From NCBI GenBank assembly GCA_934408585.1, contig CAKRVA010000002.1:248001-312000 (forward strand): 64,000 bases of DNA. Reading direction: 5' to 3'. The notes beneath the pieces are model-generated. The model had not been told where the DNA came from. It made no database searches and was given only the letters and a program-made list of their open reading frames with translations. The translations under genes and the position numbers were made by a program. Below are positions 36,152-45,567 of the stretch, piece by piece (the first letter of the stretch is position 1; every line of letters begins with the position of its first letter). The DNA comes from an uncultured Lachnospiraceae bacterium (lineage in GTDB: Bacteria; Bacillota; Clostridia; Lachnospirales; Lachnospiraceae).

Positions 36152-37129
36152 TTACGCCAAGTATACTTCCTGATATCTTTTCAAAAATGCTTTTTTCTCA
36201 TTTTCCTGCTCTAAAAGTTTATACAGCTTTTCGATGTTTTTTCCCGGTATCCAGGACTTTCCCGTATTATAATAAAAATTTGCAATTTTCCAGAATTTCT
36301 CAGGATAAGACAGCCTTCGAAACAGCTGAAGTTTCTCTTCCTGTTTAAGTGTTCTTACTTCTTCATATGCCTCTAATAAGGAAAAACCCATTTCTTCATT
36401 CCAGAAATTTTTCTCAAGAATTTTCCTTAAAAAAAGTCCTAAATCCCTTGTCACATCCTCGATAAAACATTTTTCGAAATTAATTAAAAAAGTGCTCTCT
36501 TCTTCAAAAAGAATATTATGATATTGATAATCTCCATGACAGATTCTTTTAATGGTAAAGTCTTCTCCCGATGAATTCATCTGTTCAAAAACTTCTGCTG
36601 CCTGCAAATAAAAATAATCATAGTTCTGTAATAATAAAATTTCAAAGTCCGTTTTCTGTCCACGGCTTAATAAATATTTCCGGATTTTCTTCAGCTCCCT
36701 GGTATGTTTTTCATATTCATTAACACAAGCTCCCTGTACAATTCCTTCCGGAATACATAGTTCCTCTGTCGGAACATTATGAAGTACCGCAAGTGACCGA
36801 ACCGCTTTTTTGCAATCCTCGATATCCTTTATAATACATTCTCTTCCCACAGAGTATGTTTTTAAAATATACACGCTGCCATCATAATCCGTAGTAAGAA
36901 ACTCTCCTTCTTTATTTGCTATAATTTGCTCCGCTTTTACATTTTCCCTATGAAGCGTGGACAAAATTTCATTTTGCAATACTACCTTATTTTTTCTTCC
37001 AATATATTCTTTAAAAATAAGCAATCCCAAATTTGTCTCACAAAGAATAGCGCCTCGCCCCTTTGCGGTGCGAAGCACTTCTACATCATAATTGCCTAGC
37101 AGTCCAACGCATCTGTCATTCACTTTCAT
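36152..37129 (-). CDS. CotS-family kinase-like protein
   Basis: About 325 residues of the spore-coat CotS / aminoglycoside-phosphotransferase-like kinase fold. ICHGDYQYHNILF near residue 195 supplies the HxDxxxxN catalytic loop and LINFEKCFIED the DFG-like metal site (here NFE, so Asp is replaced). In Bacillus such proteins are coat components. The start is uncertain: the ATG at 37129 is only 2 nt from GGGGG, while a GTG at 37123 has 8-nt spacing. Confidence 0.8.
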   Translation of the reverse strand: MKVNDRCVGLLGNYDVEVLRTAKGRGAILCETNLGLLIFKEYIGRKNKVVLQNEILSTLHRENVKAEQIIANKEGEFLTTDYDGSVYILKTYSVGRECIIKDIEDCKKAVRSLAVLHNVPTEELCIPEGIVQGACVNEYEKHTRELKKIRKYLLSRGQKTDFEILLLQNYDYFYLQAAEVFEQMNSSGEDFTIKRICHGDYQYHNILFEEESTFLINFEKCFIEDVTRDLGLFLRKILEKNFWNEEMGFSLLEAYEEVRTLKQEEKLQLFRRLSYPEKFWKIANFYYNTGKSWIPGKNIEKLYKLLEQENEKKAFLKRYQEVYLA

Positions 37130-37179
37130 TACCCCCAATTCATGTCATAGTCCATACTATGAATCTTTTGGGAAAAGTA

Positions 37180-38529
37180 TTACTCAACGACGTCTTTTTT
37201 TACGACTGCCAATAAATATTCTTTTGTATTTCTTTCCGGCTCTTCGATTACAAGCGCCAGCAACTTTTTTAACTCGCTTCCGACTTCCGGTCCTTCCTTA
37301 ATGCCTGCCTGGATTAAGTCTTTTCCTGTAACAGCAAGGTCTTTTAAAGAAACACACTCCTTATTCTTCTTTATTTCCTCGTAAATTTCCTGCAGCTGTT
37401 GCAGTTCCTGCTCTTTTTCCGCTCTTTGGTACATACTCTGTGCAAGAAAATCTGCCCTTTTTACCTCAAACAAATACGGAAAAATATCTTCTCCGATTTT
37501 ATGAATCGCATGACGGACTGCTTTCCTGCGTAGCTCTACTTTAACATCATGATAGCGAACCAGATTTGTTACATAATAAATCGTTTTGTTATCAAATTTC
37601 AAACGTCGCATAATATCCTTTGCAATGTTTGATGAAATCTCCGGATGACCATGAAAATGATAAATTCCCTGCTCATCCACGGTCATTGTTTGTGGTTTTC
37701 CCATGTCATGAAACAGCATGGTAAGGCGTAGTATTTTATCTGCCCGGATATTTTCCATTGCATGAAGCGTATGCTCTCCAACGGAATAGCAGTGGTGTGG
37801 GTTGTTTTGTTCTGTTTGCATACATCGGTCAAATTCGGGCATAATGACTGCTGTGATTCCCGTTTCATACGCAATTCTCAAAAAAGAAGGATGCAATGAT
37901 ACTGCCAGCTTTACAAGCTCTGTCTGAATTCGCTCAGCACTGATTGCATGAAGACTGGGTGCTAACTGCTCAATAGCTTTTCTTGTATTTTCTTCTATGG
38001 TATATCCTAATTGTGCCGAAAACCGTACAGCACGCATCATACGTAATGCATCTTCGGTAAAACGCTCCACCGGATTCCCTACACAGCGAATCATCCTGCC
38101 TGCTAAATCTTCTTCTCCGCCAAAGGGATCTACCAGTCCGGTTTCCTCATTATATGCCATTGCATTTATCGTAAAATCTCTACGCTTTAAATCTTCCAAT
38201 AGGTTTGCTGTAAAAATAACTTCTTTGGGATGACGATGATCCTCATATTCGCCATCAATCCGGTAAGTAGTCACTTCATAGCTTTCTTTTTGAAGCAATA
38301 CCGTTACTGTTCCATGTTTAATTCCTGTATCGACAGTCCTTGGAAACAGTTCTTTAATTACAAAGGGAGATGCGGAGGTTGTGATATCAAAATCCTCCGG
38401 TTCCCGTCCTAAAAGAGAATCCCGGATACATCCTCCTACCGCATAAGCTTCATAACCGGCTTGGGTAATTGTATCAATAATAAAATTTACATTTTGTGGT
38501 AATTGTATTTTTTGTTCTTTGTAATTCAT
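37180..38529 (-). CDS. cca: CCA tRNA nucleotidyltransferase / poly(A) polymerase family
   Basis: 449 residues. The class II nucleotidyltransferase head has AVGGCIRDSLLGREPEDFDI near 31-50 (GG and DxD motifs) and RRDFTINAMAYN near 116. A C-terminal HD domain carries TMLFHDMGKP near 270. It adds or repairs the CCA end of tRNAs; none of the four tRNA genes in this window encodes CCA. The ribosome binding site is not obvious, as the gene begins 8 bp after the double-receiver gene's end on the other side. Confidence 0.93.
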   Translation of the reverse strand: MNYKEQKIQLPQNVNFIIDTITQAGYEAYAVGGCIRDSLLGREPEDFDITTSASPFVIKELFPRTVDTGIKHGTVTVLLQKESYEVTTYRIDGEYEDHRHPKEVIFTANLLEDLKRRDFTINAMAYNEETGLVDPFGGEEDLAGRMIRCVGNPVERFTEDALRMMRAVRFSAQLGYTIEENTRKAIEQLAPSLHAISAERIQTELVKLAVSLHPSFLRIAYETGITAVIMPEFDRCMQTEQNNPHHCYSVGEHTLHAMENIRADKILRLTMLFHDMGKPQTMTVDEQGIYHFHGHPEISSNIAKDIMRRLKFDNKTIYYVTNLVRYHDVKVELRRKAVRHAIHKIGEDIFPYLFEVKRADFLAQSMYQRAEKEQELQQLQEIYEEIKKNKECVSLKDLAVTGKDLIQAGIKEGPEVGSELKKLLALVIEEPERNTKEYLLAVVKKDVVE

Positions 38530-38537
38530 ATTACATC

Positions 38538-39299
38538 CTATACATTGCTCATGATGCTTTCCAGCAACTCCATTTTGCTTATCGGTTTCAATAAAAACTG
38601 CATGGATAAACCTTCTGCATCCTTCATTGCCATTTTTCGGTCATCAATTTCCGTCATCATAATAACCGGTATGTGTTGTATTTCCGGCAATTCCTTTATA
38701 TAATTCAGAATTTCTGACGCACTGCATACCGGAGGCTGATAATCCAGAAGAATTACATCCGGCTTCTGCTGTTGCAAATATTCTTTTACCTCCGCAACTG
38801 TATTTTTTATCATTACCTGAAACGTATCTTTTAAACAGGTATTCATTATTTTCAGATAAGAAGCATCGTCTCCTGCCAATAAAATAACACGCTGACCATT
38901 TAAATGATTCTGATTATCAAAAATATTTGCGATTTTCTTTAATAACTCTGATTTTTGAATTGGTTTCACAAAATAAGCATCTACACCACTGTTCATGGAT
39001 GCCACAATCACTTCTTTATTGCTTTTTGCAGAAATAAAAACAACCGGAATATGTCTATCCGTCTCTGCATTATGAATTGTCTGCACGGTCATAAATGCCT
39101 CCATGACAGGCTCCATCAGATCAAACAATATCAGGTCTGCCTGATACTGTTTGATATCTTCCAACGAAAATGCTCCATAATGAATGATTCGTATTTCATA
39201 CTCCGGTTCTAAATCATTTCGCAATACTTCCAAATATTCAGGGTCATCTTCTACAATCAAAATGTTTTTCTTGTTTCCGTTTGCCTGATATCCTTCCAT
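38538..39299 (-). CDS. Double receiver-domain response regulator without output domain
   Basis: About 253 residues forming two CheY-like domains and nothing else. The first has acidic pocket VEDDPE, phosphoacceptor Asp in ILFDLMEP and Lys in VKPIQK; the second has LAGDDASY, ILLDYQPP and LKPISK. Both pockets look phosphorylatable. The start at 39299 follows GGAGG by 6 nt. No kinase is adjacent. It could act as a phosphate sink or by protein-protein contact. It lies between proS and cca on the same strand. Confidence 0.87.
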   Translation of the reverse strand: MEGYQANGNKKNILIVEDDPEYLEVLRNDLEPEYEIRIIHYGAFSLEDIKQYQADLILFDLMEPVMEAFMTVQTIHNAETDRHIPVVFISAKSNKEVIVASMNSGVDAYFVKPIQKSELLKKIANIFDNQNHLNGQRVILLAGDDASYLKIMNTCLKDTFQVMIKNTVAEVKEYLQQQKPDVILLDYQPPVCSASEILNYIKELPEIQHIPVIMMTEIDDRKMAMKDAEGLSMQFLLKPISKMELLESIMSNV

Positions 39300-39329
39300 A
39301 CCGTTCCTCCATAAGTATATCAAACCCGT

Positions 39330-40760
39330 TTAATATGCTCTTCCCCAATAAACCATTTTCTTGGCCGGTTTTCCACAATAGACGCATTTATCAGAAAGAC
39401 ATTCCTGATGGAATGGCATACAACGGCTTGTAACTGCCATATTTTCTTTAATCGCTTCTTCACAGCTTCTTTCACCACACCACATTGCTTTAACAAAGCC
39501 TGTTTTTTCTTTAAACGTATTTTCAAATTCTTCTCTTGTGGTAGCGGTATAAGTATGTGATTCTAAATGCTTCTTTGCCTTCTCCAACATGTCAGCCTGA
39601 ATCTTCTTTAATAATTCATCTACCGTTTCTTCGAGCTTATCAAGTTCTACCTCGATTTTTTCTCTGGTATCACGTCTGCAAAGAACACATTTGCCTGCTT
39701 CAATATCCTTTGGACCGATTTCTACACGAATCGGAATTCCTCTCATCTCCTGTTCTGAGAATTTCCAGCCGGGACTCTTATCGGAATCATCTACCTTTAC
39801 ACGGAAATTACTTAATACATTCTTTAATTCATAGGCTTTTTCAAGTACACCCTCTTTTTTCTGCTGAATAGGAATAATCATTACTTGTGTCGGTGCAATT
39901 CTCGGAGGAAGTACCAGACCGGAATCATCTCCATGTACCATAATAATAGCACCAATAATACGTGTAGACATTCCCCAGGAAGTCTGATGTACATACTTTA
40001 AGGTATTGTCCTTGTCCGTAAACTGAATGCCAAAGGCTCTTGCAAATCCATCTCCGAAATTATGGCTCGTTCCGGACTGTAAAGCCTTTCCATCATGCAT
40101 CAATGCTTCTATCGTATAAGTAGCTTCTGCTCCTGCAAATTTTTCTTTTTCTGTTTTACGTCCTTTTACAACAGGAATTGCCAATACTTCTTCGCAGAAA
40201 TCTGCATATACATTAAGCATCTGCTCCGTTCTCTCCTCAGCTTCCTGTGCCGTGGCATGAGCCGTATGACCTTCCTGCCATAAAAATTCTCTGGATCGAA
40301 GGAACGGTCTTGTTTCCTTTTCCCAACGTACTACACTGCACCACTGATTATAAACCTTTGGAAGATCTCGATAAGACTGAATATCTCCTTTATAAAAGTC
40401 ACAGAATAATGTTTCAGAGGTAGGTCTGACACACATTCTTTCCGGAAGTGGATTCAAACCACCATGAGTTACCCATGCAACTTCCGGTGCAAATCCCTCT
40501 ACATGATCTTTTTCTTTCTCAAGCAAGCTCTCGGGAATAAACATGGGCATGTATACATTTTCTACTCCTGTTGCTTTAAATCGTTCGTCGAGCTGTCTTT
40601 GAATATTCTCCCATATTGCATATCCTGCGGGCTTAATTACCATACATCCTTTTACATTCGAATAATCAATCAGTTCTGCTTTCTTTACTACATCTGTATA
40701 CCACTGAGCAAAATCTTCACTCATAGATGTAATTGCTTCTACTAGTTTTTTCTCTGCCAT
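39330..40760 (-). CDS. proS: Prolyl-tRNA synthetase, archaeal/eukaryotic-type (class II)
   Basis: 476 residues that charge tRNA-Pro. Motif 2 reads WEKETRPFLRSREFLWQEGHTAH in two parts and RPTSETLF is clear; the active site lacks the bacterial INS editing insertion. The C-terminus carries the zinc-type Cys pairs (CVLCRRDT, then CVYCGKPAKK) and ends GRAY, as in the archaeal/eukaryotic ProRS that many Clostridia use. GGAGGAGAT precedes the ATG at 40760; the longer frame upstream overlaps the neighbouring gene without a ribosome binding site. Confidence 0.95.
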   Translation of the reverse strand: MAEKKLVEAITSMSEDFAQWYTDVVKKAELIDYSNVKGCMVIKPAGYAIWENIQRQLDERFKATGVENVYMPMFIPESLLEKEKDHVEGFAPEVAWVTHGGLNPLPERMCVRPTSETLFCDFYKGDIQSYRDLPKVYNQWCSVVRWEKETRPFLRSREFLWQEGHTAHATAQEAEERTEQMLNVYADFCEEVLAIPVVKGRKTEKEKFAGAEATYTIEALMHDGKALQSGTSHNFGDGFARAFGIQFTDKDNTLKYVHQTSWGMSTRIIGAIIMVHGDDSGLVLPPRIAPTQVMIIPIQQKKEGVLEKAYELKNVLSNFRVKVDDSDKSPGWKFSEQEMRGIPIRVEIGPKDIEAGKCVLCRRDTREKIEVELDKLEETVDELLKKIQADMLEKAKKHLESHTYTATTREEFENTFKEKTGFVKAMWCGERSCEEAIKENMAVTSRCMPFHQECLSDKCVYCGKPAKKMVYWGRAY

Positions 40761-40786
40761 GTTTATCTCCTCCATCAGACCATATT

Positions 40787-42271
40787 TCATTTTCCCTGGT
40801 CGTAATAAGATATTATACAACATTTTTGTCCCATTGCCAACAATACAATAAGAAACGGGAGATTTAATATATTTGCAAAACTTACCATATTATGTATCAC
40901 ATAGCATGCCACCGCTATACCAATGCTTAAACCATACGGATTTCTGTCGTTTTTCATCATACTATGCAAATAAGAAATATAAATTCCGTAATATGACATC
41001 GTTCCAACAATACCAAAATTCACAAGCATGGTAAGTAATTCATTATGGGCATTGGTAAGACGATTTCCTGCAAAATATTCCTGCAACATCTGCGAAACTT
41101 CAGGGATAGAATATGCATATGCCGAAAAACAATCGGGGCCAATGCCAAAAAGTCGATTTTTCCAGCTCATACTTTGAAATAATGATATCCCTGCACGAAG
41201 TGTTGCGCCTCTTCCATTTCCCCACGCTGCTTCCCATACAAGATAATGACCGCTTTCCAGGTTACCACGATAGATAAAGGTATGATAATATGCCTGTATT
41301 CCATATAAAACCAATACCAATAAAAGGCATACTACTAAAGCAATGCGGATTGCTTTTACATGTTTTACTTCCCTGTTATACACTCTCGAAAAAATAAAGA
41401 ACAGTACTATATCTGCAAGTAAAAAATATAGTGTTATATTGCTATTGGTAAAAACTCCGCATAAATTATTTGTTTCATAATTATAGCCGGACAAAAAAAA
41501 TCTCATCAGACGTACTGTCTGTGCCGCCAGGCACCAGCTTCCTGCCAGAATGCACCACTTTAATATCCATTCTCTACGCTCTATGGCAATCCAAAAAATT
41601 GATACAAACAAAGCACCAAAAAATAAAAACACACTGCTTGATCCCTGGCAAAATGCAGCCATAAACCCGATAAAGCTGAAAATTCCGAAAAAAATTTCTG
41701 CTTTTTCTGCAAAAACAAACTGTGCTGCTCCTAAAGAAAGAAAAATCACCAGATAGCCACAGAACCAGTTAATATTTCCCAAAGTAGAGATAAATCCGGG
41801 GTCCCGGATTTTTAGCGGAATCAGATAAATCGAAAAACGATCCAATATCCCCAGAATAAATGCTACACCTGCGGCAAACAGGGAACTCATAAATACAAAC
41901 TTCCCCGGAATCCACAATCGGCTGATAAAAAAGTAGAGCAGACACAGCACTCCATATACAAATGCTCCCATATGCCATCCGGCAGTTCCCGCAAACGCCT
42001 CCTTCCGGTCAACGGAAATCAAAAGGGATATGAGCGTACAAAGTACAAACAGGAACACCCAGACATCCATCGTGTATATGGTTCTGTCTCTGAAAGCCTG
42101 TACAACAAAAAAGAAGAACATTAGCAGAACAGCACTGACCGAAATGCGAGACCAGAATTCAAATTTTGCCTCTCCGATTTCCACATATCCATTTTTCATA
42201 AAAAAGGGATATACAACGAATAAAATCAACAAATATGCAGTTGCTAACAGATTTCCAATTTTCTTAATCAA
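40787..42271 (-). CDS. O-antigen ligase/polymerase-like membrane protein
   Basis: 494 residues and about twelve membrane helices. Near residue 415 the sequence NAHNELLTMLVNFGIVG matches the Wzy_C / O-antigen ligase signature (N-x-H-N-x-x-L with a following Gly), which lies in the large outside loop. Such proteins join undecaprenyl-linked glycans to an acceptor or polymerise them. The start is a TTG overlapping the ytvI stop region by 8 bp, with AGGAGAG 11 nt upstream. No other glycan genes are adjacent, so the acceptor is unknown. Confidence 0.82.
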   Translation of the reverse strand: MIKKIGNLLATAYLLILFVVYPFFMKNGYVEIGEAKFEFWSRISVSAVLLMFFFFVVQAFRDRTIYTMDVWVFLFVLCTLISLLISVDRKEAFAGTAGWHMGAFVYGVLCLLYFFISRLWIPGKFVFMSSLFAAGVAFILGILDRFSIYLIPLKIRDPGFISTLGNINWFCGYLVIFLSLGAAQFVFAEKAEIFFGIFSFIGFMAAFCQGSSSVFLFFGALFVSIFWIAIERREWILKWCILAGSWCLAAQTVRLMRFFLSGYNYETNNLCGVFTNSNITLYFLLADIVLFFIFSRVYNREVKHVKAIRIALVVCLLLVLVLYGIQAYYHTFIYRGNLESGHYLVWEAAWGNGRGATLRAGISLFQSMSWKNRLFGIGPDCFSAYAYSIPEVSQMLQEYFAGNRLTNAHNELLTMLVNFGIVGTMSYYGIYISYLHSMMKNDRNPYGLSIGIAVACYVIHNMVSFANILNLPFLIVLLAMGQKCCIISYYDQGK

Positions 42272-43322
42272 TTTCTGCTGTACTCTCCTGCGATTCTTTT
42301 TCTTCAGTATACCATAGATATTTTATAGTTTCATATATAATTACCAGAGATAAGGGACCTTTAATAATTCCACTGATTCCAAACAGATAAATCCCTGAAA
42401 AAACAGCAAACAAAATTGCTATCGGCCAGATTCCAACTTTATTCCCAATGAGCTTTGGTTCCAGTAATTCTCTTAAAAAAGCGCAGGCTGCATATAAACA
42501 GATGCATACAACTCCTTTTAAATATTCATTGGTAAGAAAGTAAAACGCTCCAAGCGGAACCAGCATAATTCCCGTCCCTATAAAAGGAAGCATGTCCATA
42601 AAGCCCGTTAAAAAACCGTAAAGTATTCCACACTTCATTCCTATAACAGATAATGTGATTGCACATAAAGAGCTGATAATCAACAGAATAATTAATTGCG
42701 CTTTTACAAAAGTTTTAATATAAATGACTACTTTATAAAATATCTCCCGTGCCGGTTCAAAACGACTGCTTTCTTTTATTTTTCCCGTAATTTCATTATA
42801 GTCCTTGCTCAATAACAAAACTCCTATCATCATCACTGCAAGGAAACTAAAAAAAGTAACCATCCCTTTTACATAATTAAAAGATTTTCCCATCATCGAT
42901 GGAAGAATATTAACCTGAAAACTTTTCGTAAACAAATTAATTTGCTCCGTCACAAAGTGTTCCATTTTGACACCTTCAATTCCCAGGTATTTTTCCAGTC
43001 CGTTGCAACAGTTTCCCAAAATCACTTCCCAGTCGGTAATATATTTTGGAAACTCCTTAAAAAGCACACTACTTCCATCAATGACAAGTGCACTGATAAT
43101 CCAGATTACCAGTATGAGCAATATGGTCCAGATGGTAAGTAATAATCCTGCCAGAAACGGCTTCTTGAAGTGTGTTCTTTGATGTACTTTTTCAATAAAC
43201 GGATTCATTGCCCAGACAATCAAAAATGCCGCAATAAAAGGCGAAGCAAATGGACTGATAAATTTCATAAACCCATAAGTAAGTAAAATTGTAGCCGCCA
43301 GCTGTGTACTCTTTTTCCGCAT
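42264..43322 (-). CDS. ytvI: YtvI-like AI-2E family membrane protein
   Basis: About 352 residues with seven or eight membrane helices in the AI-2E/PerM arrangement: two N-terminal pairs, an amphipathic middle (about 110-160), then a C-terminal block with GFMDMLPFIGTGIMLVPLGA and the RELLEPKLIGNKVGIWPI segment, which are the family hallmarks. The subgroup is named YtvI for a sporulation membrane protein. The start at 43322 sits 5 nt after GGGTG, and that site lies inside the terminator hairpin of the upstream gene. Function unknown; transport of a small solute is typical. Confidence 0.85.
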   Translation of the reverse strand: MRKKSTQLAATILLTYGFMKFISPFASPFIAAFLIVWAMNPFIEKVHQRTHFKKPFLAGLLLTIWTILLILVIWIISALVIDGSSVLFKEFPKYITDWEVILGNCCNGLEKYLGIEGVKMEHFVTEQINLFTKSFQVNILPSMMGKSFNYVKGMVTFFSFLAVMMIGVLLLSKDYNEITGKIKESSRFEPAREIFYKVVIYIKTFVKAQLIILLIISSLCAITLSVIGMKCGILYGFLTGFMDMLPFIGTGIMLVPLGAFYFLTNEYLKGVVCICLYAACAFLRELLEPKLIGNKVGIWPIAILFAVFSGIYLFGISGIIKGPLSLVIIYETIKYLWYTEEKESQESTAEID

Positions 43323-43364
43323 AAAAACACCCATACCCTAACATTGTTTGTTAGTAGTATGGGT
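43323..43364 (-). terminator. Terminator after the pseudouridine synthase, overlapping the ytvI ribosome binding site
   Basis: On the minus strand ACCCATAC and CTAAC pair with GTTAG and GTATGGGT, followed by GTTTTT and immediately the ytvI ATG. The 3' arm contains the only ribosome binding site candidates for ytvI, so read-through transcripts would have it buried. Confidence 0.75.
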
Positions 43365-43380
43365 AATTCTTCTGATTCTA

Positions 43381-44082
43381 TTACATATTTAGAAATGGCT
43401 GGAAAAAATCTTCTTCCGGAAGCTTCGTAAATGTCAGGTCTTCTCCTGTTACCGGATGCTTAAAGCCTATTTTATAGGCACATAATGCTACATTTTTGCA
43501 TCCAATTATTCTGCTCAATTCTTTCGATTCCGAAGAACCATATTTACTGTCCCCAAGTAACGGCATTCCTGCATGCGACATCTGTGCCCGAATCTGGTGG
43601 TGACGTCCTGTAAGCAATTCGATTTCTATAAGAGAAACTTCTTCATTATTTTCAAGTACCATTAAGGTAGATACATGCTTATATTTTAAAACAGCTTTTT
43701 TCCCATCGGGAAATGTTTCATCTACTACCAACGATAAATTATCCCTGCCATCTTTATAAAGATAATTTACCAATTGTTCCCTCTTTTTGTTCGGAACTCC
43801 ATATATCAGTGCATAATAATATTTCTTCATGGTTCCATTCGTAATTTGTGCAGTTAAGGACGCTGCCGCCTTTTTATTTTTTGCAAACACAAGAACCCCT
43901 GAAACCGGCTGATCCAAACGGTGCACCAACCCCAGATAAGGCTCCTTTTTTTCCTTTACTGCCAAATAATTCTTTAATTCACTTACCATATCCTGCTGCC
44001 CAACACGTGCTGTCTGCGTCGCGATGCCTGCCGGTTTGTATGCAACCAGAATATCATTATCTTCATATAATATATTTTTCAT
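43381..44082 (-). CDS. RluA-family pseudouridine synthase
   Basis: About 233 residues. The catalytic motif HRLDQPVSGVLVFAKN near residue 60 contains the conserved Asp; YEDNDILVAYKPAG opens the fold and GRHHQIRAQMSHAG is the usual later motif. There is no S4 domain, so it belongs to the short RluA-like group acting on rRNA or tRNA, site unknown. I choose the ATG at 44082 (MKNILYED); the frame continues to a TTG upstream. It starts 2 bp inside the end of the HEPN gene. Confidence 0.9.
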   Translation of the reverse strand: MKNILYEDNDILVAYKPAGIATQTARVGQQDMVSELKNYLAVKEKKEPYLGLVHRLDQPVSGVLVFAKNKKAAASLTAQITNGTMKKYYYALIYGVPNKKREQLVNYLYKDGRDNLSLVVDETFPDGKKAVLKYKHVSTLMVLENNEEVSLIEIELLTGRHHQIRAQMSHAGMPLLGDSKYGSSESKELSRIIGCKNVALCAYKIGFKHPVTGEDLTFTKLPEEDFFQPFLNM

Positions 44083-44083
44083 T

Positions 44084-44488
44084 CTAATTATCAACTCTTT
44101 TTATGTAATTTTCAATTGTGTACAAAATTTCTGTTGCTTTTTTATATTGTTCTTCGGCATCTTGTTTTGATACGACAAAAAAATCATCATAATCACAATT
44201 ATTTCGAATTTGAAATGCCTGCTGGATATATTTTGAATATTTCTTATCGAATATACCCGTTTTAATAAATTCCTTTTGAAAGTAGGCAATTACACCCGCA
44301 TGTTTAGAAAAATCTACCTGCTTTAATGCCAATACTGCTCTGATAGATGAAAATACTGCATAATATGATCTGCCAACAGAATCTTTATATAACCCTGCAT
44401 CTAAGAGCAACTTTGAGGATTTTAATTTTTCATGTGCAGAATCCAGGCGATATTGTATTAAATCATCCAATCTTCCGCCCCTCCTCAT
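44084..44488 (-). CDS. HEPN-domain protein of an MNT/HEPN pair
   Basis: 134 residues, all helical, of the HEPN (PF05168-like) family: SYYAVFSSIRAVLALKQ near 40-58 and IRNNCDYDDFFV near 92-103. The Arg-x4-6-His RNase motif of toxic HEPN proteins is not evident: RNNCDYDD lacks the His. It overlaps the nucleotidyltransferase gene by 26 bp. A GGAGG lies inside codons 2-4 of the ATG start, 9 nt before a TTG at codon 7 (44470), so the true start may be that TTG. Confidence 0.82.
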   Translation of the reverse strand: MRRGGRLDDLIQYRLDSAHEKLKSSKLLLDAGLYKDSVGRSYYAVFSSIRAVLALKQVDFSKHAGVIAYFQKEFIKTGIFDKKYSKYIQQAFQIRNNCDYDDFFVVSKQDAEEQYKKATEILYTIENYIKRVDN

Positions 44489-44801
44489 GAATATTACGAT
44501 AATATGGAAGTGTTTGTTTATATTTTACAAATTCATCATATGGTATTACCGTTGGAGAAACAATAACATCGTTTTCCAGACCTATTTCAGCTGATACATC
44601 CCAGACTATTTTCAGTTTTTCCTGTAAATCCTGTCTTGAGCCATGTACGACAGCAACTATATCTACATCCGAATTTTCATTATACGTACCTCTTGCATAG
44701 GACCCATATAAAATAATATCTTCAATACTGTTTCCATATACCTCCCGGTAACATTCCACCATCATTTTTATAATCTTCTCAATTTGAAATTCTGTACACA
44801 T
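44463..44801 (-). CDS. Minimal nucleotidyltransferase (MNT) of an MNT/HEPN pair
   Basis: 112 residues with the polymerase-beta-like motif GSYARGTYNENSDVDIVAVV near 38-57, that is, GSx10DxD. In characterised MNT/HEPN modules the MNT enzyme adds AMP to the HEPN partner and thereby neutralises it. GGAGG lies 8 nt before the ATG at 44801. It is the first gene of the pair and overlaps the HEPN gene. Confidence 0.87.
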   Translation of the reverse strand: MCTEFQIEKIIKMMVECYREVYGNSIEDIILYGSYARGTYNENSDVDIVAVVHGSRQDLQEKLKIVWDVSAEIGLENDVIVSPTVIPYDEFVKYKQTLPYYRNIHEEGRKIG

Positions 44802-44839
44802 CCATATCACCTCCTCTACCCCTTAGATATTTATCCTTC

Positions 44840-45529
44840 TTAAACCTTGAAGCGGTATCCAACGCCCCAGATAGTTTCGATATATTGTGGCTTTGCAGAA
44901 TCATATTCAATTTTTTCACGAATCTTCTTAATATGAACTGTTACTGTTGCAATATCGCCAATCGAATCCATATCCCAGATTTCACGGAATAATTCCTCTT
45001 TTGTATATACATGATTTGGATGCTCTGCCAGGAAAGTAAGTAAATCAAACTCTTTTCCGGTAAAAGCTTTTTCCACCCCATCCACCGTCACGCGTCTTGC
45101 AGTCTTATCAATACGAATACCACGGATTTCTATAATATCATTTGACTTCTGTGCGGAACCAACAAGTCTGTCATATCGTGCCATATGTGCCTTCACTCTT
45201 GCAACAAGTTCACTCGGGCTGAACGGTTTCGTCATGTAATCATCCGCACCCATGCCAAGACCACGGATTTTATCAATATCCTCTTTCTTGGCAGAAACCA
45301 TTATAATGGGAATGTTTTTTTCTTCCCGGACTTTTTTACAAACTTCAAATCCATCCATGCCGGGAAGCATCAAATCTAGTACAATCAAGTCAAAATCCTG
45401 TGACAATGCAGTCTTCAAACCCTCATCACCGGTGTTGCAAATAGAAACTTCAAATCCACTCAGCTCCAGATAATCCTTTTCGAGATCTGCGATTGCCTCT
45501 TCATCTTCGATAATTAGTATTTTGCTCAT
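44840..45529 (-). CDS. OmpR-family response regulator
   Basis: 229 residues. The receiver has acidic IEDEEAIADLE, phosphoacceptor Asp in LIVLDLMLPGMDG near 53 and Lys in MTKPFSPSEL; a winged-helix Trans_reg_C domain follows (about 130-227), with the VTVHIKKIREKI recognition helix. It follows the sensor kinase by 38 bp and resembles VanR-type regulators. The target genes are not evident; the next genes downstream are the MNT/HEPN pair. Confidence 0.93.
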   Translation of the reverse strand: MSKILIIEDEEAIADLEKDYLELSGFEVSICNTGDEGLKTALSQDFDLIVLDLMLPGMDGFEVCKKVREEKNIPIIMVSAKKEDIDKIRGLGMGADDYMTKPFSPSELVARVKAHMARYDRLVGSAQKSNDIIEIRGIRIDKTARRVTVDGVEKAFTGKEFDLLTFLAEHPNHVYTKEELFREIWDMDSIGDIATVTVHIKKIREKIEYDSAKPQYIETIWGVGYRFKV

Positions 45530-45567
45530 ATTTCCTCATTTCCGCACTCTTATTATGTGCTTTTTCT

